DNA of 64,000 nt from Druceiella hillmani (lineage: Eukaryota > Arthropoda > Insecta > Lepidoptera > Hepialidae): positions 7,244,501 through 7,308,500 of the forward strand of contig JAYKKI010000095.1 of NCBI GenBank assembly GCA_039881145.1, read 5' to 3'. The position numbers and the translations under genes are program-made. Shown piece after piece: positions 22,316 to 34,000 of this stretch (positions are counted from its first letter, which is position 1; the number at the start of each line of letters is the position of its first letter). The notes beneath the pieces are model-generated. The model did no database searches. It worked only from the letters and a program-made list of their open reading frames with translations, and had not been told where the DNA came from.

Positions 22316-22560
22316 CACAAATCGATCCTACAAATTGGAGCGACTCTAGCCGACTGTCGCACATCTGAATATTACGAGTGAAATGCGCTAACAGAGAAGA
22401 GGATAGAGCATATGAATTAACACGCGCTGACGGAGACCAAATACATTTAGTCGGCGGCGTATGTCCCTTGACGTTGACGGAAAGACGGCCATCGAGCTTC
22501 TCTCACAAAAGTTGACAGTTGTCGGCCGCCGATAATCACAAAAGTTAATTACCTGCGTTA
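22316..22560 (+). repeat. Interspersed repeat, copy 1 of 2
   Basis: Shares a long series of blocks with 29200-29475 in the same order and orientation: GGAGCGACTCTAGCCGACT, ATGCGCTAAC, TTAACACGCG, GACGGCCATCGAGC-like, and TGACAGTTGTCGGCCG-like. GC-richer than its surroundings, non-coding and of unknown class. Confidence 0.75.
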
Positions 22561-22689
22561 TATATTTTAGTTTTGTTATGTCCATCAGTCTGTCACGCTC
22601 TTGTAGTTTAGTCACTGTTTAAGACCTATGTAAATAATATTTAAGATTTTGCATAGAGATCTCAATTAATATTTATCAAAGGGAACGGC

Positions 22690-22880
22690 AATATATTTAT
22701 CTACTTTAATGTATCTAATTGATACATATGGCGGACTTATTGCTACGAGAGCAATCTCTCACAACCAACAATAACACTACTCCAACCCCGCTCAACGAAC
22801 GGCTGGGAATTGAACCCGAGTGCCCGCGGTGCGCCGCGCCGCGCAAAAGGCGATATGCCTTGTGATCAACCCAACAACGA
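22690..22880 (-). mobile_element. SINE with tRNA-like B box and LINE-type tail
   Basis: On the minus strand a GC-rich head contains GGTTCAATTCC (22816-22806), a match to the RNA polymerase III B-box consensus GGTTCRANNCC. After it follow GGGGTTGGAGTAGTG and a tail with TTGGTTGTGAGAGATTGCTC and AGCAATAAGTCCGCC. The tail closely matches the 3' end of the LINE at 38800-39320 (39227-39280). A tRNA-like head joined to a LINE-like tail defines a SINE. A convincing A box was not found. Confidence 0.7.
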
Positions 22881-23040
22881 CAACTACAATTTAGTTTCAG
22901 AATTAGCTATCTCGTGCTTACACGATCCATCATTAACACGTTTACAGGTTTATGACGTCACCATTGGTATTTTACAGAATTGTAACGTAATATGCCTTCT
23001 CATTTATGTGACGGCTTGTATATTTTCTTGTTTTAAATCT

Positions 23041-23601
23041 TAACATCTGGATTCATTGGTTAATATGGATTTATTCCACGAAAGAATTTTATTCTGTTTA
23101 TCATCTAATCTTTATTTTTTTAACCCACTTTAATACTATTGATTGGTCTAATATGCACTAAGTCTGTGTTTACAGTAACCAAGGCTATTTTTTTCCACGT
23201 TTTATTTAAACCGAAGGTTATCTAAAGTGCAATTAATCGTCGATTAAATGGCACTAACAATTTCGTTAAACACTGTTTTTTCTTATCTTTTTTACTTGGA
23301 TTGTCCAGATCACTTCCGATCCTCATTTTTCCACCCGTTCCGCTTCTCGTTTTCTGAGTCGCAAGTCGTTTCTGTCTGTGGTATTTATACACTTCCTGTG
23401 CCTTCAATCGGTGTCGACAGCTCGTTGACGTGCTTCAGCAACGTCGTTAGGTAGTTTTTGCCGTATTTGGCGATCTACTGTTTGACAGTATCGAGGTTGA
23501 GATCTGTGTACACATATTTGTTGTTTTTATTGTAGGGGATGTGGAATAATTTTACTCTGGAATTTATCGAATATCTAAACATTACTGAAATAATTAATCG
23601 C
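23041..23601. other. Intron stretch without recognised features
   Basis: No repeat copies or coding similarity seen. A TGACGTCA site lies just before it at 22953-22960. Confidence 0.4.
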
Positions 23602-23768
23602 ATCAATACTTGTGTATAATATTCATGCGATTATAATGGCATGAATAATTGTGTATAATATTCATGCGATTATAATGACATGAATACTTGTGTATAATAT
23701 TCATGCGATTATAATGGCATGAATACTTGTGTATAATATTCATGCGATTATAATGGCATGAATACTTG
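23602..23768. repeat. 39-bp tandem repeat, about 4 copies
   Basis: A unit of 39 bp with ACTTGTGTATAATATTCATG and CGATTATAATGGC, nearly identical between copies. As 39 is divisible by 3, it keeps a minus-strand frame open and gives a 13-residue protein repeat (KYSCHYNRMNIIH). Confidence 0.93.
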
Positions 23769-24091
23769 AGTAAATATTCAGGCTGTTTACCTGGAGTAAA
23801 TTGAACTTGAAAATCATCGCAAGTCTCTTTCTGATACTCGAGTACGACAAACAAGACACTATTAAATGTAAAACAAATGTTTATTAAACTCGTCCATTGT
23901 GAGCAAACGTACTTTGTTTGGGTTGCAGAATACGCTGGAACCAAAATCCTTGTTTTGTCGAAAATAGACAATAACGTTTGTAGTTCTAAAAAGTCGGTCT
24001 GACTTTCTGAACTACTGAACTGACTGATTTGCATTCCCCTTATTAATAATTTTGACCCAATTAATAATTTTATACTACTTTTCCAATTCAC
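23603..24091 (-). CDS. 162-codon ORF ending in 13-residue repeats, unknown
   Basis: The longest ORF in the window, starting MNWKSSIKLLIGSKLLIRG. About 110 residues without a recognised domain (segments such as FSSSESQTDFLELQTLLSIF and VLEYQKETCDDFQVQF) are followed by four 13-residue repeats. No splice-linked exons, promoter or poly(A) signal could be tied to it. It may be a fragment of an unidentified mobile element or a chance ORF extended by the repeat. Confidence 0.25.
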   Translation of the reverse strand: MNWKSSIKLLIGSKLLIRGMQISQFSSSESQTDFLELQTLLSIFDKTRILVPAYSATQTKYVCSQWTSLINICFTFNSVLFVVLEYQKETCDDFQVQFTPGKQPEYLLKYSCHYNRMNIIHKYSCHYNRMNIIHKYSCHYNRMNIIHNYSCHYNRMNIIHKY

Positions 24092-24990
24092 GTTGAAATT
24101 AAATAAATTGTTAGCAGTACTAACTGCTTTTATCTCAGCTCAGCATATGAGCATAACTATGTCCATTTATATACTTAATACAAATCTTTATTTTCGTAGA
24201 TAAATCAGCACTCTTGGGTTCACAAAATCTTGCCTAACCATGGGAATTAGTTATACCGAGAGTTATCTTGACGGCCGTAAAAAAATTTTGACTGTTTCAC
24301 CAACATTTCTCAATTGAAATTTCAGAAACCGCTTTTCATTCGTTTTGATACTTTGCCCTTCAATGTGTATATAAGTGGTGGTACTTCTGTTGCGTGTAGT
24401 TCAGCGGAATTTAAACTGAAACTAATAAGGGGTGTTTTTTGTGTATAAGTTTTAAATCGGTGCGACGCTAAGTTTTTTTGGATCAGCCGCCATCTTGAAA
24501 AATCGTTTTTCTTAAATACCTCGAGAACAGCTAGACTTAGAACAAAAGCAATACAGGTCTTTTTTGTTTAAAATAAATGTCTCCATAAGTTTTGTATAAA
24601 ACATTTTATTGTAAATAAAAAATAAGTTACAGATACATGATTATAAAAAGAATTTTTTACAAAAAAACTTAAGTTTTAATAAAAAAATACCCAAAACTAG
24701 TTCCACTTGAATAATCTCTACTGTAGAACCGTACATTGCAGACATTTATGACAATTTTCTTAACCGCTGAACTAATGCAATATTATTGGGTGTATATTTT
24801 TTATGCTACAGAATGGATGTACACAACACAGATATTTAATTTCGTAAAAGCAGTTGCCAACGAGATGTTCGCGTATGCCGAGCACGTGTAAGACTTGTTG
24901 GTCTTCTTGTCGATTGCGTAATAAATATATGACAAGTGTGTTAATGATGTTTGTATGCATCGTGGAATTATAGATACACATGCTCGTAAT
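24092..24990. other. Intron stretch with a YY1-like site
   Basis: Mostly AT-rich. GCCGCCATCTTG at 24486-24497 is the complement of the YY1/Pho-type motif CAAGATGGCGGC, next to GATCAGCCGCC. Otherwise nothing was recognised. Confidence 0.4.
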
Positions 24991-25275
24991 CGTATATAAT
25001 ATCAATATAAGTTATTATAGAATGGACGTATATTATAGAATAGCGCCGTCGCTTTTTTGCTCTACATAATGTGCTAGATTATATAATCGTATATAATATT
25101 AAGTTGTTATAGAATGTAAGTATATTTCCGAATAGGGCGGTCGCTTTTTTTCTCTACATAATGTGCTAGATTATATAATCGTATATAATATTAAGTTGTT
25201 ATAGAATGTAAGTATATTACCGAATAGGGCGGTCGCTTTTTCTGCTCTACATAGTACTCTAGATTATACAAGCGG
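24991..25275. repeat. 92-97-bp tandem repeat, 3 copies
   Basis: Each copy begins CGTATATAATAT at 24991, 25088 and 25180, and carries GTTATAGAATG, GAATAGGGCGGTCGC and CTCTACATAATGTGC. The first copy is the most divergent. Confidence 0.92.
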
Positions 25276-25884
25276 AATATTTTGCCGTCTCGCTTTCATT
25301 GTAGACGAGATTGTAAGTTATATGAAAGCAGTTAGAAACATGGCTTACTAATCTTTTTTCTGAACAAAATTTGCAGTCATATTTTCTGGATACAAAAATA
25401 AATAAGTACTAAATGTTGCCAAATTACGAGCCACGAGGACACGTGGAACTGACTGTGTATTAGTGTATAAGAAATACTTAGGTTACGCAAGGAAAAACTA
25501 ACAATTCACATTGAAGGGTTCAACTCTACTCGATGTTGTTGTGAAAGTTACGTTCCAATTAGGATTTACTCCCGGGAACTTCCGGTATCACAATTTTCCG
25601 GATGTTTGCGGTATTATGCTGTTCTCTCAGTACAAGGGCTGAATACTTAATTTAATTCCCGGTACTTTCGGTGCTTAGTTATTTCAAGTTATTTAAGATT
25701 GATTGGATTCTCTGTAATTCGGAAAATAACTAAAGCTCGTAGTTAAAGCGTTCTTTTGATTCTTTTGAAGATTTATTTAATATAATCAAGAAAAAATATT
25801 GAATTTATATTATTGATTTATCATTATTTGTATTCTAACTAAAATTATTCAATAAAAAAACGTTTGATTAAACATTTCAAAAAT

Positions 25885-26420
25885 TTTTTTTAGAATTCCG
25901 TTCTTCAAAATGAAAAAAAAACCAAACACTGACAGAATCACTTTTTATCTATTCGTCTGTATGTCAAAGCCCTTTTCCTCAGAAAACGCTTGAGATATCG
26001 AGTTGAAATTTATATCGTATACTAACCTCACATTGCTATAAAAAATTCAAATATTTGGTTCATGTAACAAAAACATATGGCCCTGTAAAGCGTATTTTTT
26101 TGTTATTTTGACGTTATCGAACTTATGGGGTACTTCCGATCGACCTCTTAAAAGTTAGCATAATGGAGGTCTTTTATCACAGGTAAAGGGACAAATCCTA
26201 ATATAAATTACTTTTAATTCTTTGTGGAATTATAAAATTTTAATTGTTCTTTTTTACGCCTGTGGAAGATATAGTAGGCAATATAGTTACGTTGTAGAAA
26301 ATTAATAATTGTAAATAGTTTAGTTAAAAATACTAAGTACTCTTAAATGTTTGTAAGCGCCTAAATGTAAGCACAAATCTCTTAGTGAGGGTTCTACTTG
26401 TATTTAATAGGGGTTTTCCC
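25885..26420 (+). repeat. GTTCCG-type lepidopteran repeat, copy 3
   Basis: Starts AGAATTCCGTTCTTCAAAAT, then ATTCGTCTGTATGTCAAAGC, CTTGAGATATCGAGTTG and TACTTCCGATCGACC. It ends with GCCTAAATGTAAGC and GAGGGTTCTACTTG. The order of modules is the same as in the copies at 11740 and 12150. Confidence 0.7.
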
Positions 26421-28089
26421 ATAAAAAACCTTATTATTAAAAGTCTCTAAACAATACCAGTGCCGCAACCCCTGATTCCAATATATTACTCATACGTATA
26501 AGCGTAAAATAAAATATTGTTTTTAGCCTTTTTTTATCTTACCCCATTTTTTCTCTTTGCCAATATTGCCAAAGTCAAGACAATAAAAATACTTTCTCGG
26601 CGTGCCGATATAAGATCGCTACGTATCGCGTAACGCAGGCCATACCCTCATTATAACTTTGGGCGGATTGTAAGCCTTTGCTTGTCGTAACAAAACTTTC
26701 TAGCCTGGGGCGGTTTGGACAATTTACCATGATCGATTTATGGACGGAGCTCGGACCAGTTTTGCGAGAGTAATTATCGTTCTTATGTACGCCCAGTAAA
26801 TATTGCATCTATGTACATATATACTAATTACATAAGAGGCAGAAAAATTATCTATTAGATTTAAAAAAAAATAGTATATTTACAATTGTAATTATATAAA
26901 ATAAATAAAATTAAAGTGTCTGTCTACGCTTTTCGAATTTTCAGCTTTTCAATACTTTTTCCGTTTGCATATTCGGTTACTAAAACGAATTTAATAAAAA
27001 TTGTCTATGTGTCTGTACGAACTGACTTAATAGAAAAATGACTAAAGCTGAAGATATGAGTTTTATACATTTTATATATAATATCTCTGCGACCAATTTA
27101 GTTTTTTTTTTCATACTGATATCTCAGCGTCCCTAGCTCTAACGATAAAAAAGTTACATATAAAATTAAACAAAATCTCCGCTCCACCATTCAATTCAGC
27201 CAGATATGTTTCATTCCTACGTATTGCAATCCTTGATTCCATAAACAAGTCGACATCTACTCAAAAATTTAATGAGAAACTCAACAATCTCACATATGCT
27301 AATATATTAAGTAACACAAAAAATGTGGGCGATGCTTGATTTTATTTCTTATTAAAACTTCCCACTGATCATAGTACATATAGATATAGGCTCGCCCGCC
27401 GTCCTTAATTGTGGTCAAACACTGGTCAGAAGTTGAAAAATGCTCCGCGGTCTTCCGGGACTCGTGCTGGCCAAATGCCACTCGGGTGTCTGTTATTTAT
27501 CATTCCAATAGCGTACTTACAATTAGGTAATTCAAAATATGCGTGCAGTTGTACATGTTATACAAACGTACAGTTGAAATAGATACATTTAATTGTTAGA
27601 GACTTTTTGCTCTTGAGAATAATCTGGTATTAAAAACTTTTTTTTTTGTATTTTTGGACTTTTCTGGGTAAAACTGTTACTGTTTATATCGATACTTTCT
27701 TAATTAAATCGATATTGTACACAATTGATGCCACCATTCATACGTACTTAGCCTTTTTGGTTTTTTTTATTAATCTTCGGTGTACTTAATTTCTTTTGTC
27801 TAGTAGGCTGTTGTTATAGGATTTAATAATATTCAGACAAATTTTAAACGCTTTTTAATTTTCAATTGGAATATATTTCATTATCGATCATTATTTCATT
27901 ATCGAGGATTTTCTATTGTAATTATTGGTGTAGATGTGTGTAATAAGATTTTTTATTCAGTTAATTGTATATATCCCGGACTTTCGCACATGGGTATAAC
28001 CGACTAGAACATTGTAGGAAAATCATAACAATGATTCTAAATTTCATAATTTCTTTAAATATTCATCATGTTTTTTCCCTGTGAAAGAT
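26421..28089. other. Intron stretch with a moderately GC-rich segment
   Basis: The segment 26590-26790 and the segment 27390-27490 are less AT-rich than their surroundings and not repeated in the window. Short minus-strand ORFs cross both but show no recognised domain. The rest is AT-rich. Confidence 0.35.
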
Positions 28090-28225
28090 ATATTACGTAA
28101 CATATTTACATATTGAAACATTATATTTTAGCATTTATAAATAATTTAACAGAATCTTACCGGTGTCTAAATGTTTACGGAACCTTCGTAGTATGTGTTT
28201 TACTTGTGCTTGAGAAGTTTTTTAA
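28090..28225 (+). repeat. 3' fragment of the GTTCCG-type repeat
   Basis: Carries only the end of the family: TGTGAAAGATATATTACG, TAAATGTTTACGGAACCTTC and TTTACTTGTGCTTGAGAAG. The 5' modules are absent, as in a 5'-truncated retroelement insertion. Confidence 0.6.
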
Positions 28226-28865
28226 ACTAAGTTCGTTTGAAAGTTTCGCGTGATTCCACTTTAAATCTTTTGTGTTCAGGCTTTCTTAATATACTTATTT
28301 ATAGCCAAAACGTATATTATTTTGTATTGAAAAGCAATTTATATCAGCACTCGCAAAGTATCCATCAATGTAAGTACATTATATGTTTTTAATATTGCTT
28401 ACTTTTAATCAAATTCGACATTGTAAAGTTATTAAAAGTAACTGAGCAATGTTAAAAACATATTTAAGGAATAGTTGATACGTGCTCTACAGATAGTATT
28501 TTATCATATACAGCAGAATAGAACGAAGATATTATTGTCATCCTCATAAATTCGAATTTGAATTTTTGGTGGTGCTAGATTAAATATGGTCTAAAAAACG
28601 AAATAAAACAAAATGTGTCGCGTATTTATATACAATGCTTATTTATCTGGCCGTCTAGCACCTAAACCAATAAAAATGTGGTGTCTGGTAGTTTGTTATT
28701 CCAGTGGTTTGTTTTTACCTTCAAAATTTAGTTCAAAAGTAACTTATCATAACTTTTTTTCTCGAAAAGGTTGTATATCTCTTATACTAAACTCTGTACT
28801 AAATTTGCACGCGATATTACAGCGAGGACAGAATATCGACGGCGCTCTTATGATTAATCCTTTAT

Positions 28866-28940
28866 GAGCCCTACAAATAGTTGATAAGCCCTACAATAGT
28901 AGTTAAGCCCTTGAAATATTTGATGAACCCTATAATAAAG
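28866..28940. repeat. Short tandem motif AAGCCCTACAATAG
   Basis: Four degenerate copies of (G/A)AGCCCTACAAATAGTTGA-like units of about 23-25 bp. Confidence 0.7.
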
Positions 28941-29199
28941 TAAAACAATAAATTTTTATTGCGGCGTTACCAGTTACAGTACGTTAACACTGTATGAAAT
29001 AATTTTCGTAATGTCTAGGTCACTTATTTCGGCGCAGGGCAGAACGCCAAGTTGTTGCAAAACTCAATCACACGATTAACACACTTGTGTCTATTTACAC
29101 ATTTAACACACAACACAGACAACCGATAATAATCGGCCTGACAATAGTCGAAAAAATAGAACGTACGATATTTAATATTTTAAAGCACACGTACCAAAA

Positions 29200-29475
29200 A
29201 CATCTGTTGTACGAAAAAGTCGGAGCCACTCTGGCCGACTTTTGCCGATCCGAACGTTAACAAGTTAAAACGCACTAACGAAGAATGGGATAAAACATAG
29301 AAGTGAACACGCGTTAACCTGGACGACAGGCAGATTTAGTCAACGGCGCGCACGCCTCTTGACATGTGCGATAAGTTGGTGAAAAATTAACAGAAAGTCG
29401 GCCATCGACCTTGTTTCACAAAATCGGCAGATGTCGGCCGTGTCGCGCGTGTCGGAGCTTATTTGTTACCGCAAT
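29200..29475 (+). repeat. Interspersed repeat, copy 2 of 2
   Basis: The partner of 22316-22560, with GTCGGAGCCACTCTGGCCGA, AACGCACTAACGAAG, GAACACGCGTTAAC, AAGTCGGCCATCGACC and ATGTCGGCCGTGTCG. It is slightly longer because of small insertions. Confidence 0.75.
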
Positions 29476-29689
29476 AACTTCGCTTCCTGTTAAGCTTACT
29501 ATGAAAGTTTCATCTAACTTTATAAATTAATAAAAAAAAACTTGCAAAGTAAAAAGTTTGAAAATGTAACAGAGTATTAAAATAATTTCAGGACGTAAAT
29601 TCCAAATATCGTATAACGAGTTCGCGTTTTGTTTAACTTGATGTCGTTTGAAACCTTCAATATTTTGATACTCGATTAGAATCGAGTCA

Positions 29690-30300
29690 ATGAATAAAAT
29701 TTGGCTCATTTTTCATATTTATTTTTTGATAGGATTTATTTTCATATGACGTCACAATCCGCGAATATTTATTTATTGCCTCCACTATTCAATGGATTGA
29801 TTGCCACGTTATCTCAAGAGCAAATGCCCATACTGTTAATCGACATGTTTGTACTATTTTGGCACGTATATATCTTCGATTTGAAATATATTCACCCGGT
29901 GAAAGTGTTTATTAATAAACCGGACAATCGACGAGGTGTCCGTCGGATTTTATGTACGCCAGTTGCGATTATTATTTCATGATTATTGAGCTGACGTCAC
30001 CCGCAGCAGCTGTTGGCTGAGTTTATTTCAGTTGTATAATAATAATGATCCGACCGGCATTGGCCTTGCCACTTGAACTTGGTGTGCGTTCGAGGTCAGA
30101 GCTCCGGCTAGAAGCGCACGCGTCGCACGATTTTGCTAGATAGTGAGCTAGCTCTCTGTTGACTCTGTGTGCACTGTCGCCACGGCTTTAAAGTTGTAGC
30201 ACGCACCTTCACTCGCATTGGTTTGTCCCTTGATTTAGTGGAGTTTTTCTTCAATAATAAAACAATTTAACCACACGTATTTCAAACAATCAGGAATCAC
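29690..30300. promoter_or_regulatory. CpG-rich patch flanked by two perfect CRE sites
   Basis: TGACGTCA occurs at 29747-29754 and 29992-29999. It is followed by a GC-rich, non-repetitive stretch to about 30240 with an E-box region (GCAGCAGCTGTTGG) and several CpG-rich blocks (GAAGCGCACGCGTCGCACG). No ORF of note was found. It looks like an enhancer or an internal promoter, but no transcription start signal can be fixed by eye. Confidence 0.4.
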
Positions 30301-31555
30301 TCAAATGGCTATTGAAGATTTTCTTCGTAGACAAAGATTAGTTTTATTACTGTTCATTCTGTGAATCATGAGTGGGCTATCCAGATTTTGTTTCGCCTGT
30401 GAGGGACAGAGTATAAAAAAGTGAAATAAAAATACGGAATTTTATAATTTTAAGTGAGACAAAAAGAAAAAAAGGCGCTTATAAAAATTGAAGGGTGCAA
30501 AGTATTTCTAATTAAACTATTTACAAATATTAGTTTTTCCCGACGCAGTTTTTCCTACTATGTCTTTCTCACGCGTAAAAATAAGCCAATTGCATTTCCA
30601 CGTAGAATTAGAAACCTTTGATTTTTAGATTTCTACCTTTACTTGGGCTATAAGACATACCATTATGCTGACTTTTTTATGTAGACCGGAAATACTTGTT
30701 GATTTTGATGAGCAAGTAAGGCTATTTTATGAATAGCAAAATACGTTTAAGCATTACGAAGGCTATATCTTTTTGTTGCGTGAATCAAACGAACTTGATT
30801 TTTTAAGACAATGTGCCTCAGTATCCGATATTAACTTCAACTTCAATGGCTGAGGTTGTTTCTGAGCAAAAGCACTTTTACAGACAGACGTATGGACGGA
30901 TGAACAGGTGGTCCTATAAGGGTCCCGTTTTTTTTTCATTTTGACGGACAGAACCTAAAAAATCATATTTTTTATTTTTTTGTGTTACGTAATGAAATTT
31001 ATATTATAATAATTCTGTTTATAGTTTGAGATTGCGTTTATTTTGGAGATACACAGGCGGGGAGTAAAAATTAGCGTTAAGTCACAACATTTATTTTGTG
31101 ACTTTCGTTCACTCATCATTAACACACAAATGCCACGAACTTTGTACTCGTACATGCACGGGTCATGTTCAGTATGAATTACAGAAATACTGAATAGTTG
31201 TTTTCCCGGCAAAACACTTAAACATGGTTGGAAGTACGGTACGCCTGGCAACGCTAGTCATATGTAGTGCTGCATCTAAAAGTATCCGTACCCATAAATG
31301 GGATAAAAGTCAGTTACATCAAAGCTAAATCGTAGACTACAATTTTTTCTACCTATCAGGTGAAAAGCTAGTGCCATCGAGTGCCACTGCGTGAGTATTT
31401 ATGTTTGCGTTTAAATTCTCTTAGTGATCATTCAATCGGAACAAAAGTGGCCTGAATTTTTATTTAAACCGTAAGCATCGTCCTAGTGAAAGCCCAACTT
31501 AAATCGATGTGTTAGTTTTTACGCAATACTTTAGCAAACAAGCAACGAAAATTTT
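30301..31555. other. Intron stretch with an inverted GTTCCG-type fragment
   Basis: At about 30640-30965 the minus strand carries the GTTCCG-type repeat head (reverse of AAGGGTCCCG, GACAGACGTATGGACGGATG, ACGGACAGAACC). The rest is AT-rich without recognised features. Confidence 0.5.
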
Positions 31556-32890
31556 TATAGAATTATGGTGTGGCTTTAACTCAGTCCCGTTCGAAACATT
31601 CCTGATAGAAGATTTAAAAAAAATGGTCAACGTAGACTGGTCCAAAGCCCAAATTGTCTATATTACAGTTTGGTAATATAGTATATAATACTTTTATACG
31701 ATTACGAGATTGGGCTATTAAGGAAGTTCTCAGTAAACATATGGAAAATCGAACAACGAACAATTTTATAGAATTATATTTTGGTTTTAACTCGATCCCT
31801 CAAAGCCTTAATTTCGTCTATATTACAGTTTCCTAATAGCATGCAGTACTTCTATAGGAATACGAGACCTGGACTATTAAGAATGATCTTAGTAAACATG
31901 GAAAAAAGAACAACGAACAATTTTATAGAATTATATTTTGGTTTTAACTCGATCCCTCAAAGCCTTAATTTCGTCTATATTACAGTTTCCTAATAGCATG
32001 CAGTACTTCTATAGGAATACGAGACCTGGACTATTAAGAATGATCTTAGTAAACATGGAAAAAAGAACAACGAACAATTTTATAGAATTATATTTTGGTT
32101 TTAACTCGATCCCTCAAAGCCTTAATTTCGTCTATATTACAGTTTCCTAATAGCATGCAGTACTTCTATAGGAATACGAGACCTGGACTATTAAGAATGA
32201 TCTTAGTAAACATGGAAAAAAGAACAACGAACAATTTTATAGAATTATATTTTGGTTTTAACTCGATCCCTCAAAGCCTTAATTTCGTCTATATTACAGT
32301 TTCCTAATAGCATGCAGTACTTCTATAGGAATACGAGACCTGGACTATTAAGAATGATCTTAGTAAACATGGAAAAAAGAACAACGAACAATTTTATAGA
32401 ATTATATTTTGGTTTTAACTCGATCCCTCAAAGCCTTAATTTCGTCTATATTACAGTTTCCTAATAGCATGCAGTACTTCTATAGGAATACGAGACCTGG
32501 ACTATTAAGAATGATCTTAGTAAACATGGAAAAAAGAACAACGAACAATTTTATAGAATTATATTTTGGTTTTAACTTGATCCCTCAAAGCCTTAATTTC
32601 GTCTATATTGCAGTTTCCTAATAGCATACAGTACTTCTATAGGAATACGAGACCTGGACTATTAAGAATGATCTTAGTAAACATGGAAAAAAGAACAACG
32701 AACAATTTTATAGAATTATATTTTGGTTTTAACTCGATCCCTCAAAGCCTTAATTTCGTCTATATTACAGTTTCCTAATATCATACAGTACTTCTATAGG
32801 AATACGAGACCTGGACTATTAAGAATGATCTTAGTAAACATATGGAAAAAAGAACAACGAACAATTTTATAGAATTATATTTTGGTTTTA
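31556..32890 (+). repeat. 157-bp tandem array derived from a LINE fragment
   Basis: About seven units with an exact 157-bp period (equivalent points at 31781, 31938, 32095, 32252 and 32409), nearly identical in sequence. The flanking units on both sides are about 54 bp longer and contain TTCGAAACATTC and AAAAAAATGGTCAACGTA, which the inner units lack. The period at the left edge is about 211 bp. The unit includes GCGAGACCTGGACTATTAAG-like sequence that continues rightward into a decayed LINE reading CETWTIKENL. Open 70-codon frames recur in each unit and are artefacts of repetition. Confidence 0.93.
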
Positions 32891-32959
32891 AGTCGATCGC
32901 ATTCGAAACATTCTTGATACAAAGTTTAAAAAAAATGGTCAACGTACATACTGGTTCAA

Positions 32960-33370
32960 ACCCGAATTACTTATATTGCAATTTCGTAATAGTTACAATA
33001 CTTTTATGCAAATGCGAGACCTGGACTATTAAGGAAAATCTCAGTATACTTATAGAAACATTCGAAATGTGAGCCTGTGGACGCATGATGTTTACATCTT
33101 GAATTCAGAACGTCACCAATGAGTAAGTTCTGCGACGGGTTGGCCTGAAAGCTTTTTGTAAACCATGAAACAACGTGAAATTGCATACCTGAGGTATGTG
33201 CTCATGCATGACAGATACGGACTTTTACCACTAATAATAATGGGAAAATTTGCTGAAAAAAGGAAAATTGAAAAGAACTCTCTCTTCCGCCTTGCCAAGA
33301 CCAGTCTAATTACGCAGAGCTTACTATCAACCTTAATTACTTCGAGAGGCACCCTTGGAAAAAGAAGGAA
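32960..33370 (+). pseudogene. LINE reverse-transcriptase ORF C-terminal relic
   Basis: In shifting frames the strand reads CETWTIKENLSILIETFEM, then VTNE, YLRYVLMHDRYGLLPLIIMG and KFAEKRKIEK. This follows the order of the C-terminal region of RTE-like LINE proteins (YGCETWTLKK..., FEMW, VTNEEVL, GHVMR...YGLLQLIIQGKIEGKR). At least two frameshifts and several stops show that it is dead. The 157-bp array directly upstream derives from the same protein region. Confidence 0.72.
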
Positions 33371-34000
33371 TAGTACACATGTGTAACGAAGAACGTGTCT
33401 GTTATTCATACAAGTGATTCTGTGAATCAAACTGATCACATTTGAAGTGTGTTTCTCTAAAAAGATAAGTGTTCTCATAAAAGATGAGAAGTGATTCTTT
33501 GTAGAAACGGTTTAAAATGTTCGTAGAGCGCTTTAACATTTTGCATTCAGTTCAATGCACAAAATCATCTGAGGAATAATATACTCTTTCTTTGTTACAT
33601 CCGTATACATGATTGCGAAACTTTATATAGGTTCATCTATACCCTGCATAGATAACGATCTTAAAGCTACCTTCATTCGTTCGAGAGGCACCTTTGGAAA
33701 AAGAGGGAATAGTATACACGTGTAACTTTTATTCATAGAAGTCATCCTGTGAATCAAACTGATCATATTTGAAGCGCGTTTCTCTAAAAAGATGAAGTGA
33801 TGAAGGTGAAGTGTTTTCATAAAAGATGAGATGAAGTGATTTTTTGTAGAAACGGTTTAAAATATTCGTAGAGTTCTTTAACACTTTGCATTCAGTTCAA
33901 TGCACAAAATCATCGGAGAATAATATACTCTTTCTTTGTTACATCCGTATACATGATTGCGAAACTGTATGTAGGTTCATCTACGTAGATCACGATCTCA
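33343..34000 (+). repeat. 339-bp direct duplication
   Basis: CGAGAGGCACCCTTGGAAAA at 33343 recurs at 33682, followed in both by GTGTAAC, TGAATCAAACTGATCA, TTTGTAGAAACGGTTTAAAA, TTCAGTTCAATGCACAAAAT and ACATCCGTATACATGATTGC. The first copy contains the downstream edge of the LINE relic. Confidence 0.9.

Noticed and set aside
22806..22816. tRNA gene suggested by the B box
   Set aside because: No cloverleaf could be formed around it and the downstream tail is LINE-like; a SINE explains it better.
31781..32621. Five nearly identical 70-codon ORFs
   Set aside because: They recur exactly every 157 bp in a tandem array and end in the same stop; they are repeat artefacts, not a gene family.
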